From the NCBI GenBank assembly GCA_018817035.1, contig JAHIUV010000128.1, forward strand, positions 1-6,493: a DNA stretch of 6,493 bases, in the 5' to 3' direction. Position 1 is the first letter of the stretch. The number at the start of each line of letters is the position of its first letter. Below are positions 6,235 through 6,493 of the stretch, piece after piece. This DNA comes from Candidatus Omnitrophota bacterium (GTDB lineage: Bacteria > Omnitrophota > Gorgyraeia > Gorgyraeales > Gorgyraeaceae). Made by a program: the position numbers and the translations under genes. The notes below the pieces were generated by a model, which made no database searches, was not told where the DNA came from, and saw nothing but the letters and a program-made list of their open reading frames with translations.

Positions 6235-6493
6235 TATTTAAGTTTTTTAGCCAGCATTGTCTTTATATTATAATATCGTATATCGTTCAAGGGGTCTAGT
6301 ATCCTGCCATCCCTAAACGCCCTGACGAGATCCCTGATCGCTTCTTCCACGGAATGCCGCGCTTTAAAGCCTATCTCTTTTTTAATCCTCTCGGATGAAA
6401 TATGATAAGACCTTGCGTCGTCCGTTGGAGAAAACTTCACTTTTACATTTTCGCCCACCGCGTCCCTGACCATGCGCGCTATATCTTTTACCA
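6234..6493 (-). CDS. NAD-dependent epimerase/dehydratase, C-terminal part (5' end outside window)
   Basis: This is the last 85 or so residues of an extended short-chain dehydrogenase of the nucleotide-sugar epimerase/dehydratase type. The reading frame stays open to the right edge of the window, so the Rossmann domain, the NAD-binding glycine motif and the catalytic Tyr-Lys are not visible. What is seen is the usual C-terminal substrate-side region: a VKDIARMVRDAVG helix, then DDARSYHISSERIKKEIGF, then an HSVEEAIRDLV helix, a layout typical of UDP- or dTDP-sugar epimerases and dehydratases. The tail (DPLNDIRYYNIKTM) is of a kind I associate with epimerases in O-antigen loci, from memory. The TAA stop shares its final A with the ATG of the next gene (TAATG), which suggests translational coupling. 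The exact reaction (4-epimerase, 4,6-dehydratase, decarboxylase) cannot be decided from this fragment. Confidence 0.85.
   Translation of the reverse strand, partial: VKDIARMVRDAVGENVKVKFSPTDDARSYHISSERIKKEIGFKARHSVEEAIRDLVRAFRDGRILDPLNDIRYYNIKTMLAKKLK

Noticed and set aside
1..6493. CRISPR array, tRNA, rRNA, transposon or insertion-sequence ends
   Set aside because: No spaced direct repeats, no transposase frame and no structural RNA signature seen on either strand; nearly every base is in a supported gene.

Overview
The window is a dense gene cluster read entirely from the minus strand, so transcription runs from right to left. It holds eight genes with almost no intergenic DNA. It looks like part of a bacterial cell-surface polysaccharide or glycolipid locus: sugar-nucleotide epimerase end, a pair of thiamine-diphosphate (TPP) E1-type enzymes, a GT2 glycosyltransferase, two different radical SAM enzymes with C-terminal cysteine clusters, a short glycosyltransferase N-terminal fragment and a multi-spanning membrane glycosyltransferase. 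ATG starts, clear Shine-Dalgarno sites and an intrinsic terminator show a bacterium. The moderate to low GC, the AT-rich membrane gene and the gene mix resemble uncultivated lineages such as Omnitrophota, but the sequence does not fix the taxon.

Layout in transcription order: (1) 6493-6234, C-terminal end of an NAD-dependent epimerase/dehydratase, cut by the window edge. (2) 6234-5221, E1 alpha-like TPP subunit, one-base TAATG overlap with gene 1. (3) 5231-4179, E1 beta-like subunit, 11-base overlap with gene 2. (4) 4176-3409, DPM1-like GT2 glycosyltransferase. (5) 3398-2295, radical SAM enzyme with SPASM-like tail. A strong hairpin plus T-tract follows at 2287-2249. (6) 2246-1392, second radical SAM enzyme, whose ATG lies two bases after the T-tract and has no visible ribosome binding site. 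(7) 1398-1051, a 115-residue GT4-like N-terminal piece, apparently truncated. (8) 1054 to beyond base 1, a GT-C (PMT/GT39-like) membrane protein, 351 residues visible and still open at the edge.

Inferred working model: the epimerase, the E1 pair and one or both radical SAM enzymes build or modify an unusual sugar, possibly one carrying a TPP-transferred carbon unit. The DPM1-like GT2 may load a sugar on a polyprenyl-phosphate carrier, and the GT-C protein may use such a lipid-linked donor on the outer face of the membrane. No E2 or E3 component of a 2-oxoacid dehydrogenase is visible, so the E1 pair is probably not an ordinary pyruvate dehydrogenase. The substrate and product cannot be read from this window. 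No tRNA, rRNA, CRISPR array, transposase or insertion sequence was seen.
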